DNA of 64,000 nucleotides from Pseudoxanthomonas sacheonensis (GCF_010093305.1 NZ_PDWS01000001.1:186001-250000), one strand, 5' to 3'. Shown: positions 37,164-46,269, numbered from the stretch's first letter. The notes: generated by a model from the letters alone, not told the origin. Program-made: numbers and translations.

Positions 37164-38138
37164 ATGCAATACCGACGCCTGGGTTCCTCCGGCCTGCAGC
37201 TTTCGGCGCTGTCCTTCGGCGCCTGGGTCACTTTCGGCGGCCAGATCGGACGCAGCGAAGCGCGCAACCTGATCGCGGCCGCGTACGACAACGGCATCAA
37301 TTTCTTCGACAACGCCGAGGTCTATGCGAAAGGCGAGGCGGAGAAGGTCATGGGCGATGTGATCGCCGACCTGCGTTTGCCGCGCGATGGCTATTGCGTA
37401 TCCAGCAAGGTGTTCTTCGGAGCGGTGGAAGATCCCGGGCCGACCCAGCGTGGGTTGTCGCGCAAGCACGTATTCGAAGCCTGCCATGCGGCATTGCAAC
37501 GCCTGCGCGTGGACCATCTGGACCTGTATTTCTGCCATCGCCCCGATCCGGACACACCGATCGAGGAAACCGTTTGGGCCATGGACGCGCTGATCCGCCA
37601 GGGCAAGGTGATGTACTGGGGAACTTCGGAATGGCCCGCCGCGCAGATCAAGGAAGCCGCGCGCATCGCGCGTGCGCACCACCTGCATGCGCCGACCATG
37701 GAGCAGCCGCAGTACAACCTGCTGCACCGCGCGCGCGTGGAGCTCGAATACGCGCCGCTGTATTCCGAGCTGGGATTGGGCACCACCATCTGGTCGCCGC
37801 TGGCCTCGGGCCTGCTGACCGGCAAGTACAACGAAGGAGTGGCCGCGGAATCGCGGCTGGGGCAGAAAGACAATGCGTGGTTGCAGCGCATGGTGATCGG
37901 GGATGAAGGGAGCAGGCGCATCGACCGCGTCCGCCGCTTCACCGCCGTGGCGGCGGAGCTGGGCGAGAAGCCTTCGCAACTGGCCATCGCCTGGTGCCTG
38001 CGCAATCCGCACGTGTCCACGGTGATGCTGGGCGCCAGCCGCACCTCGCAATTGCTGGAAAACCTGGGCGCGCTGGAGCTGGCCGGCCGTTACGACGATA
38101 CGGTATGGGCGCGGCTGGAAGTGGCTACGGCCGAATGA
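37164..38138 (+). CDS. Aldo/keto reductase
   Basis: 324 residues. NADPH-dependent TIM-barrel reductase; MQYRRLGSSGLQLSALSFG is the family start (a long frame extends upstream through the riboswitch region and is not used; GGAG precedes the ATG at 37164). Catalytic tetrad parts: D and Y in FFDNAEVYAKGEAEKVMG, K in YCVSSKVFFG, and H in LDLYFCHRPDP. QPQYNLLHR and WSPLASGLLTGKYN bind the cofactor. The pattern with GKVMYWGTSEWPAAQI resembles Kv-beta-like/YghZ enzymes. Function is probably carbonyl detoxification; the substrate is unknown. Confidence 0.92.
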   Translation: MQYRRLGSSGLQLSALSFGAWVTFGGQIGRSEARNLIAAAYDNGINFFDNAEVYAKGEAEKVMGDVIADLRLPRDGYCVSSKVFFGAVEDPGPTQRGLSRKHVFEACHAALQRLRVDHLDLYFCHRPDPDTPIEETVWAMDALIRQGKVMYWGTSEWPAAQIKEAARIARAHHLHAPTMEQPQYNLLHRARVELEYAPLYSELGLGTTIWSPLASGLLTGKYNEGVAAESRLGQKDNAWLQRMVIGDEGSRRIDRVRRFTAVAAELGEKPSQLAIAWCLRNPHVSTVMLGASRTSQLLENLGALELAGRYDDTVWARLEVATAE

Positions 38139-38159
38139 GCCAGGTTACAGGGCGGGGTC

Positions 38160-38187
38160 TTGACGTAGTAATGAGAATCATTATCAT
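38160..38187 (+). promoter_or_regulatory. Promoter of the hemin-uptake operon
   Basis: TTGACG (38160-38165), a 16 bp spacer and TATCAT (38182-38187), 29 bp before the hemP ATG. The Fur box overlaps the spacer and -10 element. Confidence 0.75.
38167..38185 (+). promoter_or_regulatory. Fur box
   Basis: AGTAATGAGAATCATTATC matches the 19 bp Fur consensus (GATAATGATAATCATTATC) at 16 of 19 positions. Placed over the -10 region, it should repress the operon when iron is plentiful. Confidence 0.92.
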
Positions 38188-38216
38188 CTAATCCTGTTCC
38201 CACAGGAGCTACCCAG

Positions 38217-38432
38217 ATGAGCGCCCAACCGGTCTTCTTTTCCCGCCCCGGACATCTCCATCCGGAAACCGGGGTTCCGCCTGAACGCATCGTCTCCCAG
38301 CCGGTACGCGTGGAAGAAACCCTCAGCAGCGAACTTCTGCTCAACGGGCGGCGCGAAATCCTGATCAGCCATGGCGATCGCGTCTACCGCCTGCGCCATA
38401 CCAGCAACGACAAGCTGATCCTGACCAAGTAA
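38217..38432 (+). CDS. hemP: Hemin uptake protein HemP
   Basis: 71-residue soluble protein with the HemP-family C-terminus (REILISHGDRVYRLRHTS then NDKLILTK). HemP is needed for full expression of hemin uptake in several proteobacteria and may bind a regulatory partner. AGGAG lies about 8 bp before the ATG. First gene of the Fur-controlled operon; a GC-rich stem-loop follows it, which may separate its high expression from that of the receptor gene. Confidence 0.93.
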   Translation: MSAQPVFFSRPGHLHPETGVPPERIVSQPVRVEETLSSELLLNGRREILISHGDRVYRLRHTSNDKLILTK

Positions 38433-38458
38433 TCCAGTTCCCGATCCGCACAGGATCG

Positions 38459-38479
38459 CGCCACGCGGGGATCGTGGCG
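38459..38479 (+). other. Intercistronic stem-loop after hemP
   Basis: Perfect 7 bp stem CGCCACG / CGTGGCG with a CGGGGAT loop, followed by TGTGTTG. It lacks a proper T tract, so a partial terminator or mRNA-stabilising structure is more likely than a full terminator. Confidence 0.5.
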
Positions 38480-38580
38480 TGTGTTGCCGCACCACGAAAC
38501 CAAAGCCTCTCTCCACCCGAGCGCCAGCCATCGGTTCGCCAGCTCACCGGGTCACACCTTGCACAGGACCCGTAGAACCG

Positions 38581-40788
38581 ATGAACCGTCCCACCTTGCT
38601 CGTTTCAGCGCTATGGCTCGCGCTCGCCGCCACCGCCCATGCGAAAACCGCCGCCGACACTTCCGCCGATGCAGGCGCCTCGATCAACGAACTGGAACGC
38701 GTGCAGGTGACCGCAACGCGTACCGCACGCGCGATCTCCGACGTTCCCAATACCGTCGATGTGATAGACCGCGAACAGCTCGACGACCGTTTGATCCGCG
38801 ACATCAAGGATCTGGTGCGCTATGAGCCTGGGGTATCGGTGACTTCCGGTTTCGGACGCTTCAACGGGCTGGGCGGTTTCCGCATCCGCGGCCTGGACGC
38901 CAACCGCGTGCTGATCCAGACCGACGGCATCGCCGTTTCAGATTCCTTCTCTTTTGGCAGCTTCATCAACGCCAACCGCAACTTCGTCGACCTGGACACG
39001 CTCAAGCGCGTGGAGATCGTGCGCGGGCCGGCCAGTTCGCTGTACGGCTCCGACGCGCTGGGCGGCGTGGTCGCCTACGTTACCAAGGACCCTTCCGATT
39101 ATCTGAAGGACGGCAAGGATGCCTACTTTGGCCTCAAGTTCGGTTTCGAAGGCGAATCCGAAGGTCTGTTCGGCGGCGCTACGGCCGCTTTCGGCGGCGA
39201 GCGCTGGAGCGGCATGGCCGCCGTCAGCCATCGCCAGGGCAAGGAAACCGAAAACCAGGGCGAGAACGAAGCCAAGGGCGCGTTGCGCACCGCTTCCAAT
39301 CCGGTCAGCAGCAACGGCCGCAGTCTGCTGACCAAGCTGGTCTACGCGCCCAGCGGAAGCCAGCGTTTCAAGCTGACCGTCGAAGGCAACGAGGACTACG
39401 CCGACGTCGATGCGCTGAGCGGCGTCACGGCCACCGTCCTGTCCCAGTTGGGCAAGGATCACCAGACCCGTGCCCGCGTTTCGCTGGAGCACGAGATCGA
39501 CAGTCTCGAAGCCGGCTTCGCCGACAGCCTGAACTGGAAGCTCTATCGCCAGGACAGCGAAAGCACCAACCGCACGTTCGAAACCCGCAGCAACGGAACA
39601 CGCCGCGATCTGGAACACAACTTCGACCAGCGCGTCTATGGCGTGCAGGGAACGTTCTTCAAGGCGTTCCAGACCGGCAGCGTGGCCCATGACTTGACCT
39701 ACGGCCTGGATGCCTCGGTCACCGACAGCAAGGAAAAGCGCGACGGCGTGTCGGTCACCCTGGCCACCGGCGCCACCACGCCGCTGGTGGGCCAGGATCT
39801 GTTTCCGGTCCGCGATTTCCCGATCAGCAAGACCACCAGGATCGGCGCCTACGTGCAGGATGAAATGAAGTTCGCCGACGGCAGGTTCAGCCTGATCCCC
39901 GCCTTGCGCGTGGATTACTACAAGCTCGACCCGACCCTGGACAACATCTTCGCCGAAGACAATCCGGGGGTTGCGGTCGAAGGCCTCACCGAGACCAGCG
40001 TCTCGCCGAAGTTGGGCGGCATCTGGCGCTTCAACGACCAGTGGTCGCTGTTCGGCAACTATGCGCACGGTTTCCGCTCGCCGCCCTATGGCGACGTCAA
40101 TGTGGGCTTCACCAATCTGGTGGGCGGCTACACGGTGATCGCCAACCCGGATCTGAAGCCGGAGACCAGCGATGGCTTCGAACTGGGCTTGCGTTTCGCC
40201 AACGAAGCCTTCTACGCGGGGTTGACCGCCTACTACAACGACTACAAGGATTTCATCGAGTCGTTCGTGCTGGTCAGCGCGCCGCCGCAGACGCCGTTGA
40301 TGGTGTTCCAGTCGCAGAACGTGGCCGACGCCCGCATCTATGGCGCCGAGTTCAAGGCCGGCGTGGATTTCGGTGCGCTGAACGAGTCCCTCGATGGCCT
40401 CTCGCTTCGCGGCTCGGTGGCCTACGCCCGGGGCGACAACAAGACGGCCGACACTCCGCTCAACTCGATCGATCCCTTGCGCGGCACCTTGGGACTTGGC
40501 TACCAGCGCGACGCGTGGGGCGCCGAAGTGGTGGGCACGTTCGCCGAAAAGAAGAAGCGGCCGGGCGTGGCGACCTACTACCGGCCGGCCGGTTACGGTG
40601 TGATCGATCTGCTCGCGCACTGGAACTTCGCGCCGGGCGCCAAATTCAACTTCGGTGTGATCAATGTCACCGACAAGAAGTACACCGATTGGGCCGACGT
40701 CAACGGCGTCGCCGCCACCAGCCTGGTACTTGACCGCTACACGCGACCGGGCCGCAGCCTGGCAGCCAGTCTGTCGGTCGAGTGGTAG
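38581..40788 (+). CDS. TonB-dependent hemin/hemoglobin receptor
   Basis: 735 residues from MNRPTLLVSALW (signal peptide ending TAHAK). The plug domain has the TonB-box-proximal segment ELERVQVTATRTARAISDVPNTVDV and the RGPASSLYGSDALGGVVAYV barrel entry. The heme-receptor motifs FRxP and NPxL appear as FRSPPYGDVN and NPDLKPETS, and the C-terminus ends in an aromatic residue (SLSVEW). It transports heme across the outer membrane with TonB energy. Second gene of the Fur-regulated operon. Related siderophore receptors are less likely because of the hemP context. Confidence 0.92.
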   Translation: MNRPTLLVSALWLALAATAHAKTAADTSADAGASINELERVQVTATRTARAISDVPNTVDVIDREQLDDRLIRDIKDLVRYEPGVSVTSGFGRFNGLGGFRIRGLDANRVLIQTDGIAVSDSFSFGSFINANRNFVDLDTLKRVEIVRGPASSLYGSDALGGVVAYVTKDPSDYLKDGKDAYFGLKFGFEGESEGLFGGATAAFGGERWSGMAAVSHRQGKETENQGENEAKGALRTASNPVSSNGRSLLTKLVYAPSGSQRFKLTVEGNEDYADVDALSGVTATVLSQLGKDHQTRARVSLEHEIDSLEAGFADSLNWKLYRQDSESTNRTFETRSNGTRRDLEHNFDQRVYGVQGTFFKAFQTGSVAHDLTYGLDASVTDSKEKRDGVSVTLATGATTPLVGQDLFPVRDFPISKTTRIGAYVQDEMKFADGRFSLIPALRVDYYKLDPTLDNIFAEDNPGVAVEGLTETSVSPKLGGIWRFNDQWSLFGNYAHGFRSPPYGDVNVGFTNLVGGYTVIANPDLKPETSDGFELGLRFANEAFYAGLTAYYNDYKDFIESFVLVSAPPQTPLMVFQSQNVADARIYGAEFKAGVDFGALNESLDGLSLRGSVAYARGDNKTADTPLNSIDPLRGTLGLGYQRDAWGAEVVGTFAEKKKRPGVATYYRPAGYGVIDLLAHWNFAPGAKFNFGVINVTDKKYTDWADVNGVAATSLVLDRYTRPGRSLAASLSVEW

Positions 40789-40793
40789 CAGGC

Positions 40794-41438
40794 ATGAGCG
40801 GTGCGCTGACGCGTGGGAGTTTCGGAGCGGCCGATGCCGCCCCGCTGCTGCCGCGCGCGCAGCAACTGGCCGCGCTGGGCACGGTGTTGTGTCTTTATCG
40901 GCCGCAGCACGGTGGCGAGCTTTCCGGCTGGGCACAGGCCAGCTGCGCCGAATCGCAAGCCGGAGTGGACAGCGACGGTCTGCGCGAAAGCCTGGCCTTC
41001 TTCGACGAAAACGGACGCTGCTGCTGGCGTCTGTTCCTGTTGCCGGACAGCGATTTTCTGGCCTGGGACCGCCTGCTGGCATGCCTGCCTGCGCGCGAGG
41101 AAGTCGAACCCGCCACCGGCGTGGGCGAACGGCTGTGGCGCAAGCTCGCGGGCCGCTTGCTGGGCGAGCAGTGGCGGGCCTGCGTGCTGATGCTGCATGT
41201 GCTGCCTTCCGCGGCCCGGCAGCCGGTGCTGGCTGCCAGCCTCGCGACGCTTTCTCCGTTGGGCGCCAGCATCGCACGGCGCATCGTCGAGGCCGAAGGC
41301 GCGGAAGAGAGTGCGGTATTCGACGATTGCTGTTGCGCCCGCTCGGCGTTGGCCGCACGCAACATTCGGGCCCGTTCCGCCGGCAGCGGCGGGGGCGAAA
41401 TTCCATTGATCAAGTTGAATCCCAGGGAAAAAACATGA
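40794..41438 (+). CDS. Heme-operon cytoplasmic protein (possible hemin transport/degradation protein)
   Basis: 214 residues starting at the ATG 40794, six bases after the receptor stop. It is rich in cysteines (RCCWRLF, DDCCCARS) and has the segment RESLAFFDENGRCCWRL followed by PDSDFLAWDRLLACL. That pattern recalls a half-length relative of the HemS/HmuS fold, so a heme-handling role is plausible. No signal peptide, so it is cytoplasmic. It overlaps the next gene by ATGA. I would call it an uncharacterised heme-operon protein. Confidence 0.72.
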   Translation: MSGALTRGSFGAADAAPLLPRAQQLAALGTVLCLYRPQHGGELSGWAQASCAESQAGVDSDGLRESLAFFDENGRCCWRLFLLPDSDFLAWDRLLACLPAREEVEPATGVGERLWRKLAGRLLGEQWRACVLMLHVLPSAARQPVLAASLATLSPLGASIARRIVEAEGAEESAVFDDCCCARSALAARNIRARSAGSGGGEIPLIKLNPREKT

Positions 41439-42373
41439 AGAACCTGCTAGCCATCGCCGCCTTGTCTCTGTCGCTGCCCGCGGGCCTGGCCTGTGCGCAG
41501 GCCGCCGCCGATACCGCCCGCGACCGCCAGTCCATTCTCGCCATGCAAGGCGAGTACATCGTCGATTTCGCATTCGACGAAACCGTGCTGCTGCAGCCCG
41601 GCTACGAACGCGCCGCGGCGATGCGCAGCAGCGGCAACGAGACGGTGATCGTGGTCGAAGACACGCCCACCAAGATCGTGTTGCAACACATCCTGGTGGA
41701 TGGCAAGAGCGGCCATGTGACCAAGCACTGGCGGCAGGACTGGGTGTACGAAGCGTCCAGCCGCTTCGAATTCAGCGCCGACCAGACCTGGCAGGTGCGC
41801 ACGATTCCGGCCGACAGGAACAAGGGCGCCTGGACCCAGTGCGTGTTCGAGGTCAGCGACGCACCGCGCTATTGCGGCACGGGGCGCTGGGACTACGTCA
41901 ACGGCATAGCCACCTGGACCAGCGACCTGAGCTGGCGTCCGCTGCCGCGCCGCGAGTACACCAAGCGCAGCGATTACAACGCGGTATCGGCCATCAACCG
42001 GCATACGATCACTCCGAACGGCTGGACCCACGAGCAGTTCAACACCAAGGTGCTGCGCAAGCCCGATGGCAGCCGAGTGGAACTGGCGCGCGAGTTCGGC
42101 TTCAACGATTATCAGAAGACTACCGAGGTCGATTTCAAACCCGCCTACAAGTACTGGAAAGCGACCGGGGATTTCTGGGGCAAGGTACGGATGCGCTGGG
42201 ACGCGTTCCTGTCCAAGCCGCCGGGCGTGCACTTGAAGACCAAGATCGACGGCATGGCCATGATCATTCCCTTGTTCACCCAGGCTGGCGAGCTCGAGGA
42301 AGGCAAGCAGGTCGCCGATCAGGACATCGACAAGGTGTTCGCCGAGTGGGTGGAGCCGGCGTCGGCGAAGTAG
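41435..42373 (+). CDS. DUF6607-family exported protein
   Basis: 312 residues with a signal peptide (MKNLLAIAALSLSLPAGLAC, cleavage near CAQAA). The conserved features I recognise are the RQSILAMQGEYIVDFAFDET opening, IVLQHILVDGK and KHWRQDWVYE, and near the end the KTKIDGMAMIIPLF segment. It ends the Fur-regulated operon and overlaps the previous gene by 4 bp. Its consistent place after a heme receptor suggests a periplasmic role in heme or iron metabolism, but no activity is known to me. The TAG stop lies at the edge of a family C palindrome. Confidence 0.8.
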   Translation: MKNLLAIAALSLSLPAGLACAQAAADTARDRQSILAMQGEYIVDFAFDETVLLQPGYERAAAMRSSGNETVIVVEDTPTKIVLQHILVDGKSGHVTKHWRQDWVYEASSRFEFSADQTWQVRTIPADRNKGAWTQCVFEVSDAPRYCGTGRWDYVNGIATWTSDLSWRPLPRREYTKRSDYNAVSAINRHTITPNGWTHEQFNTKVLRKPDGSRVELAREFGFNDYQKTTEVDFKPAYKYWKATGDFWGKVRMRWDAFLSKPPGVHLKTKIDGMAMIIPLFTQAGELEEGKQVADQDIDKVFAEWVEPASAK

Positions 42374-42468
42374 GTCGGCGCTACGCCGCCGACGCTTTGC
42401 ACGGGTTCCGTGCGTCGGGGGCGTAGCCCCGACCTACCGGAAAGCGTCGGGCGCCGCCCCGACCTACC
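42371..42468. repeat. Family C repeats adjoining the DUF6607 gene
   Basis: GTAGGTCGGCGCTACGCCGC, then the inverted unit GTCGGGGGCGTAGCCCCGAC and a third partial unit (GCGTCGGGCGCCGCCCCGAC). The first unit begins with the GTAG whose TAG is the stop codon of the upstream gene. Confidence 0.75.
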
Positions 42469-42508
42469 GTCTATACTTCTCCCCTATCTAAGGAAAGGGG
42501 AGAAACGC

Positions 42509-43462
42509 ATGTTCGAGACAGGTTTCCTGGCCATCGTGCTGCTGGTGGCCGGCGTCATCGTGCTGTTCAAGACGGTGCGCATGGTGCCGCAGGGCTTCGA
42601 ATGGACGGTCGAGCGCTTCGGCAAGTACACCAGCACCATGTCGCCCGGGCTGCACTTCCTGATTCCGGTGATGTACGGCGTCGGCCGCAAGGTCAACATG
42701 ATGGAGCAGGTGTTCGAGGTTCCCTCCCAGGACGTCATCACCAAGGACAACGCTGTGGTGCGCGTGGACGGCGTGGTGTTCTTCCAGGTGCTGGACGCGG
42801 CCAAGGCCGCCTATGAAGTGTCCAACCTTGACCAGGCGATGATCGCGCTGGTGCAGACCAACATCCGTACCGTCATCGGCTCGATGGACCTGGACGAGTC
42901 GCTGAGCCAGCGCGAGACCATCAACGCCAAGCTGCTGGGCGTGGTCGACCACGCCACCAGCCCGTGGGGCGTGAAGGTCAACCGCATCGAGATCAAGGAC
43001 CTCCAGCCGCCGCAGAACCTGATCCAGTCCATGCAGCAGCAGAAGATGGCTGAACAGAACAAGCGCGCCGCCATTCTGGAAGCCGAGGGCGTGCGCCAGT
43101 CCGAGATCCTGCGCGCCGAAGGCGAGAAGCAGGGCGCCATCCTGCAGGCCGAAGGCAAGCGCGAAGCCGCCTACCGCGAAGCCGAAGCCCGCGAGCGCCT
43201 GGCCGAAGCCGAGGCCAAGGCCACGCAGATGGTCAGCGACGCGATCGCCAAGGGCGACGTGCAGGCGATCAACTACTTCGTCGCCCAGAAATACGTCGAA
43301 GCGTTCCGCGAACTGGCCATCGCGCCCAATGCGAAGTTCGTGATGATGCCGATGGAGACCAGCGGCGTCATCGGCTCGATAGCGGGCATCGCCGAGCTGG
43401 CCAAGGAATCGCTGGAGAAACAGCAAGCCAAGATCGCCGGCAAGCCGCCGGCCCTGCGCTGA
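42509..43462 (+). CDS. qmcA: SPFH/stomatin-like protein QmcA
   Basis: 317 residues. An N-terminal membrane anchor (FLAIVLLVAGVIVLF) is followed by an SPFH/prohibitin domain (VPQGFEWTVERFGKYTST, FLIPVMYGV, AVVRVDGVVFFQVLD) and a long coiled coil (KMAEQNKRAAILEAEGVRQS onwards). A repeated AEGxR pattern typical of bacterial stomatins is present. ATG at 42509 with AAGGAAAGGGGAG before it. Directly followed by an NfeD-like partner, the classical pairing; likely organises membrane microdomains or regulates the FtsH/HtpX-type proteolysis. Confidence 0.92.
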   Translation: MFETGFLAIVLLVAGVIVLFKTVRMVPQGFEWTVERFGKYTSTMSPGLHFLIPVMYGVGRKVNMMEQVFEVPSQDVITKDNAVVRVDGVVFFQVLDAAKAAYEVSNLDQAMIALVQTNIRTVIGSMDLDESLSQRETINAKLLGVVDHATSPWGVKVNRIEIKDLQPPQNLIQSMQQQKMAEQNKRAAILEAEGVRQSEILRAEGEKQGAILQAEGKREAAYREAEARERLAEAEAKATQMVSDAIAKGDVQAINYFVAQKYVEAFRELAIAPNAKFVMMPMETSGVIGSIAGIAELAKESLEKQQAKIAGKPPALR

Positions 43463-43488
43463 GCCATCCGGGCCAAGGAGAGAACGCC

Positions 43489-43920
43489 ATGCGTTGGGAT
43501 GTGGTTAGCTGGGCAGCCATCGCGCTGCTGTTGTTCGCCGCCGAGGCGATGGCGCCGGGCGCGTTCATGCTGTGGATGGGATTCGCCGCGGCGGTGGTGT
43601 TCGTCGGCGTGCTGCTGATTCCCGGCGTGCCGGTATTGGCGCAGGTGGCGGCCTTCGTCGTGCTGAGTTTCGTTTCCATCCAGATCTACCGCCGCTGGTT
43701 CCGCAAGAACGAACCGCAGAGCGACCGGCCGCACCTCAACCAGCGCGCCAACACGCTGGTCGGGCACGTGGCCAAACTGGACCAGGCCATCGTCAATGGC
43801 CGCGGACGCGTGCAGATCGCCGATGCGTTCTGGGTGGTGGAAGGCGCCGATCTTCCCGCCGGCACGCCGGTGCGCGTCGTCGCGGTGGACGGCATGGTCC
43901 TGAAGGTGCAGGAAGCCTGA
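43489..43920 (+). CDS. NfeD-like membrane protein
   Basis: 143 residues with two to three hydrophobic helices (ISWAAIALLLFAAEAMAPGA-like start, then FVGVLLIPGVPVLAQVAAFVV) and a C-terminal OB-fold (LVGHVAKLDQAIVNGRGRVQ to VRVVAVDGMVLKVQ). NfeD proteins of this short type accompany SPFH proteins and are thought to work with them. It lies 26 bp after qmcA; an AAGGAGAG sits upstream of its ATG. Confidence 0.9.
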   Translation: MRWDVVSWAAIALLLFAAEAMAPGAFMLWMGFAAAVVFVGVLLIPGVPVLAQVAAFVVLSFVSIQIYRRWFRKNEPQSDRPHLNQRANTLVGHVAKLDQAIVNGRGRVQIADAFWVVEGADLPAGTPVRVVAVDGMVLKVQEA

Positions 43921-43923
43921 GCC

Positions 43924-44433
43924 ATGCCTGTCCGGGCCGTCTCGCTGGTGCTTGCGATGCTGCCGATGGCCGCCAGTGCGGTCGAGCTGGTCGGCAAGAC
44001 CATGCCGCCGTATCCGCCGGGCTTGCGGGATGTCGGCGGCTCGTGCCTTTCCGATTCGGCCGACCCGGCGCACGTGTGCGATTTCTCCATCGGCCTGTTG
44101 GCCGACGCCGGTGCCGACCCCGGCGCCGAGCCTGTGCTGCGCTATGTCGTCGCCGGCCGCATGGCCGGCCGCGAAGGGCCGCTGGCGCTGTGGAAGATCA
44201 CCGATGCGCAGGCTTATCCCAAGGTGGAGAAGGGATATTTCTGGCAGGCCGGCAGTTGCCGCGTGGACAAGGTGGACGACGCCAAGGTCATCGCGGTGGT
44301 GCGGCAGGGCGCTGAAGAGGAATACCTGGCCGACGTCGCCTGGGCCAGGCGTCTGGATCTGAAGAGCGGCAAGTTCTCCGTGCTGGACCCCACGCGCGTC
44401 GACTGCGTCAACGAAGGCTATGGCGAACCGTAA
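43924..44433 (+). CDS. Exported protein of unknown function
   Basis: 169 residues. Signal peptide MPVRAVSLVLAMLPMAASAV with cleavage near SAVEL. The mature part contains four cysteines (GGSCLSDS, VCDFSI, SCRVDK, DCVNEGY), suggesting disulfides in the periplasm. Conserved-looking pieces are KTMPPYPPGLRDVGGS and LRYVVAGRMAGREGP. It begins three bases after the NfeD stop, so it is the third gene of the qmcA-nfeD transcript; no family was recognised and no function can be assigned. Confidence 0.72.
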   Translation: MPVRAVSLVLAMLPMAASAVELVGKTMPPYPPGLRDVGGSCLSDSADPAHVCDFSIGLLADAGADPGAEPVLRYVVAGRMAGREGPLALWKITDAQAYPKVEKGYFWQAGSCRVDKVDDAKVIAVVRQGAEEEYLADVAWARRLDLKSGKFSVLDPTRVDCVNEGYGEP

Positions 44434-44457
44434 TCTGCGGGCAGTGGTGGGGTGGTT

Positions 44458-44548
44458 GTGGGAGCGGCGTCCCGCCGCGAGCTTTTGCTTCGGGGATATC
44501 CAAGAAGAGGGCGCAAGATCGAAAGCTCGCGGCGGGACGCCGCTCCCA
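44458..44548. repeat. Extragenic inverted repeat, family A, copy 2
   Basis: GGGAGCGGCGTCCCGCCGCG with its complement ending GCTCCCA. It occupies most of the gap before gcvT. The arms are conserved and the centre differs from the other copies. Confidence 0.85.
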
Positions 44549-44607
44549 TGGCCGCTCCCGGCGTCGGCTCCATCTGGGATAATGGCGATCTTTCACAAGG
44601 CGCCGCC

Positions 44608-45744
44608 ATGACCCAGAAGACCATCCTCAACGACACCCATCGCGCGCTCGGCGCCAAGATGGTCGACTTCGGCGGCTGGGACATGCCGATCCACTACGGT
44701 TCGCAGATCGACGAGCACCACATGGTGCGCAGCGATGCGGGCATGTTCGACGTCAGCCACATGACCGTGGTCGATCTGCGCGGGCCGCGCACCCGGGATT
44801 TCCTGCGCTACCTGGTCGCCAATTCGGTGGACAAGCTGAAGAAGCCGGGCAAGGCGCTGTATACCGCGATGCTGGACGAACGGGCCGGCGTCATCGACGA
44901 CCTGATCGTCTATTTCATGGCCGAGGATTTCTTCCGCCTGGTGGTCAACGCCGCCACCCGCGACAAGGACCTGGCCTGGATCCAGAAGCAGGCCCAGGCC
45001 TTCCAGGTGCAAGTACAGGAGCGCCCGGAGTTCGCCATGATCGCCGTGCAGGGACCGACCGCGCGCGCGCGCGTGATCGGCCTGCTGCGCGAGGCGGACC
45101 GCGTCGCCGCCGACAAACTGACCCGCTTCGCAGCGGTCGAGGCGCATACCGCCGACGGCGTGCCGTTGTTCGTCGCCCGCACCGGCTATACCGGCGAGGA
45201 CGGCTATGAGATCGTGCTGCCGCAGGAACATGCGGTCGCTTTCTGGAATGCGCTGCTGGCTGCGGGAGTGAAACCGGCCGGTCTGGGCGCGCGCGACACC
45301 TTGCGCCTGGAAGCGGGCATGAATCTGTACGGACAGGACATGGACGAAACCACCACGCCCTACGAAGCCGCGCTTGCGTGGACCGTGGCGCTGGACCAGG
45401 GCGCCGATTCGAAGCCGCGCGATTTCATCGGCCGCGCCGCGCTGGAAGCGCAGGCCGCCGCCGGCGCGCCGCGCCAGTTGATCGGCCTGGTGATGGACGA
45501 GAAAGGCGTGCTGCGCCATGGCCAGAAAGTGCTGACCGCCGGCGGCGAGGGCGAAATCCTGTCGGGCACTTTCTCGCCGACGCTGGGCAAGGCCATCGCC
45601 TTCGCGCGCGTGCCGGCCGGCGACATTCCACTGGGAGCGGGGGGCGCCGTGCGCGTGGACATCCGCGGTCGCGAGGTGCCGGTGCGGGTGGTGAAATTCC
45701 CGTTCGTCCGCGAGGGGCAGGCGCAACCCGGCGTGCTGGAATAG
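44608..45744 (+). CDS. gcvT: Glycine cleavage system T protein (aminomethyltransferase)
   Basis: 378 residues. It transfers the methylene carbon from H-protein-bound aminomethyl to THF, releasing ammonia. Landmarks: [63 protein letters not shown] and the [12 protein letters not shown] end domain. The ATG at 44608 is the family start. A -10-like GATAAT lies about 30 bp upstream. No glycine riboswitch pattern is visible in the leader. gcvH follows 100 bp downstream; gcvP is not in this window. Confidence 0.96.
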   Translation: MTQKTILNDTHRALGAKMVDFGGWDMPIHYGSQIDEHHMVRSDAGMFDVSHMTVVDLRGPRTRDFLRYLVANSVDKLKKPGKALYTAMLDERAGVIDDLIVYFMAEDFFRLVVNAATRDKDLAWIQKQAQAFQVQVQERPEFAMIAVQGPTARARVIGLLREADRVAADKLTRFAAVEAHTADGVPLFVARTGYTGEDGYEIVLPQEHAVAFWNALLAAGVKPAGLGARDTLRLEAGMNLYGQDMDETTTPYEAALAWTVALDQGADSKPRDFIGRAALEAQAAAGAPRQLIGLVMDEKGVLRHGQKVLTAGGEGEILSGTFSPTLGKAIAFARVPAGDIPLGAGGAVRVDIRGREVPVRVVKFPFVREGQAQPGVLE

Positions 45745-45768
45745 GCGCATGGGAATAAGCGCGCGTTG

Positions 45769-45798
45769 TTGTCCACGGAACGGATTCCTTCGTTAAAC
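45769..45798 (+). promoter_or_regulatory. Putative gcvH promoter
   Basis: TTGTCC (45769-45774), an 18 bp spacer, TTAAAC (45793-45798), 46 bp before the gcvH ATG. It suggests gcvH can be transcribed separately from gcvT. Confidence 0.4.
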
Positions 45799-45843
45799 TA
45801 GCGCCATCCGCACACCCTCAACCCGATCCCCCGGAGCAGCAAC

Positions 45844-46239
45844 ATGAGCGAGATCCCAGGCGACCTCAAATTCCTCAAGTCCCACGAGTGGGCACGCGTT
45901 GAAGGCAGCGGCCGCGTCACCGTCGGTATTTCGGACCATGCGCAAGGACTGCTCGGCGATCTGGTCTACGTCGAATTGCCGAACGTCGGCGACCGCGTCG
46001 AAGCCGGCAACGCCGCTGCGGTGGTGGAGTCGGTGAAGGCGGCCTCGGACGTCTACAGCCCGCTTACCGGTACGGTGGTCGAAGTGAATTCGGACCTGGC
46101 CGACAAGCCGGAGACCATCAATGAAGATGCCTACGGCGAAGGCTGGATCTATGTGCTGGAGATCGAGGAGCCCGACCAGTTGAACGATCTGCTGGCGCCC
46201 GACGACTACGCCGAATTGCTGGAGGACGAGGATCACTGA
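45844..46239 (+). CDS. gcvH: Glycine cleavage system H protein
   Basis: 131-residue lipoyl carrier. The lipoylated lysine is in [17 protein letters not shown]. The N-terminus ([12 protein letters not shown]) and the tail ([28 protein letters not shown] read around residues 98-125) are typical. GGAG lies 9 bp before the ATG. An intrinsic terminator follows at 46270. It functions with GcvT, GcvP and Lpd. Confidence 0.96.
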   Translation: MSEIPGDLKFLKSHEWARVEGSGRVTVGISDHAQGLLGDLVYVELPNVGDRVEAGNAAAVVESVKAASDVYSPLTGTVVEVNSDLADKPETINEDAYGEGWIYVLEIEEPDQLNDLLAPDDYAELLEDEDH

Positions 46240-46269
46240 TCCCGTCGCGCCCGCTTCGCGTACCCGCTA

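Noticed and set aside
38938-41406. An 822-codon minus-strand frame opposite the heme receptor
   Set aside because: Shadow of the receptor gene, which has clear TonB-receptor motifs.
44434-44607. Glycine riboswitch upstream of gcvT
   Set aside because: The region is occupied by a family A palindrome; no aptamer core is visible.
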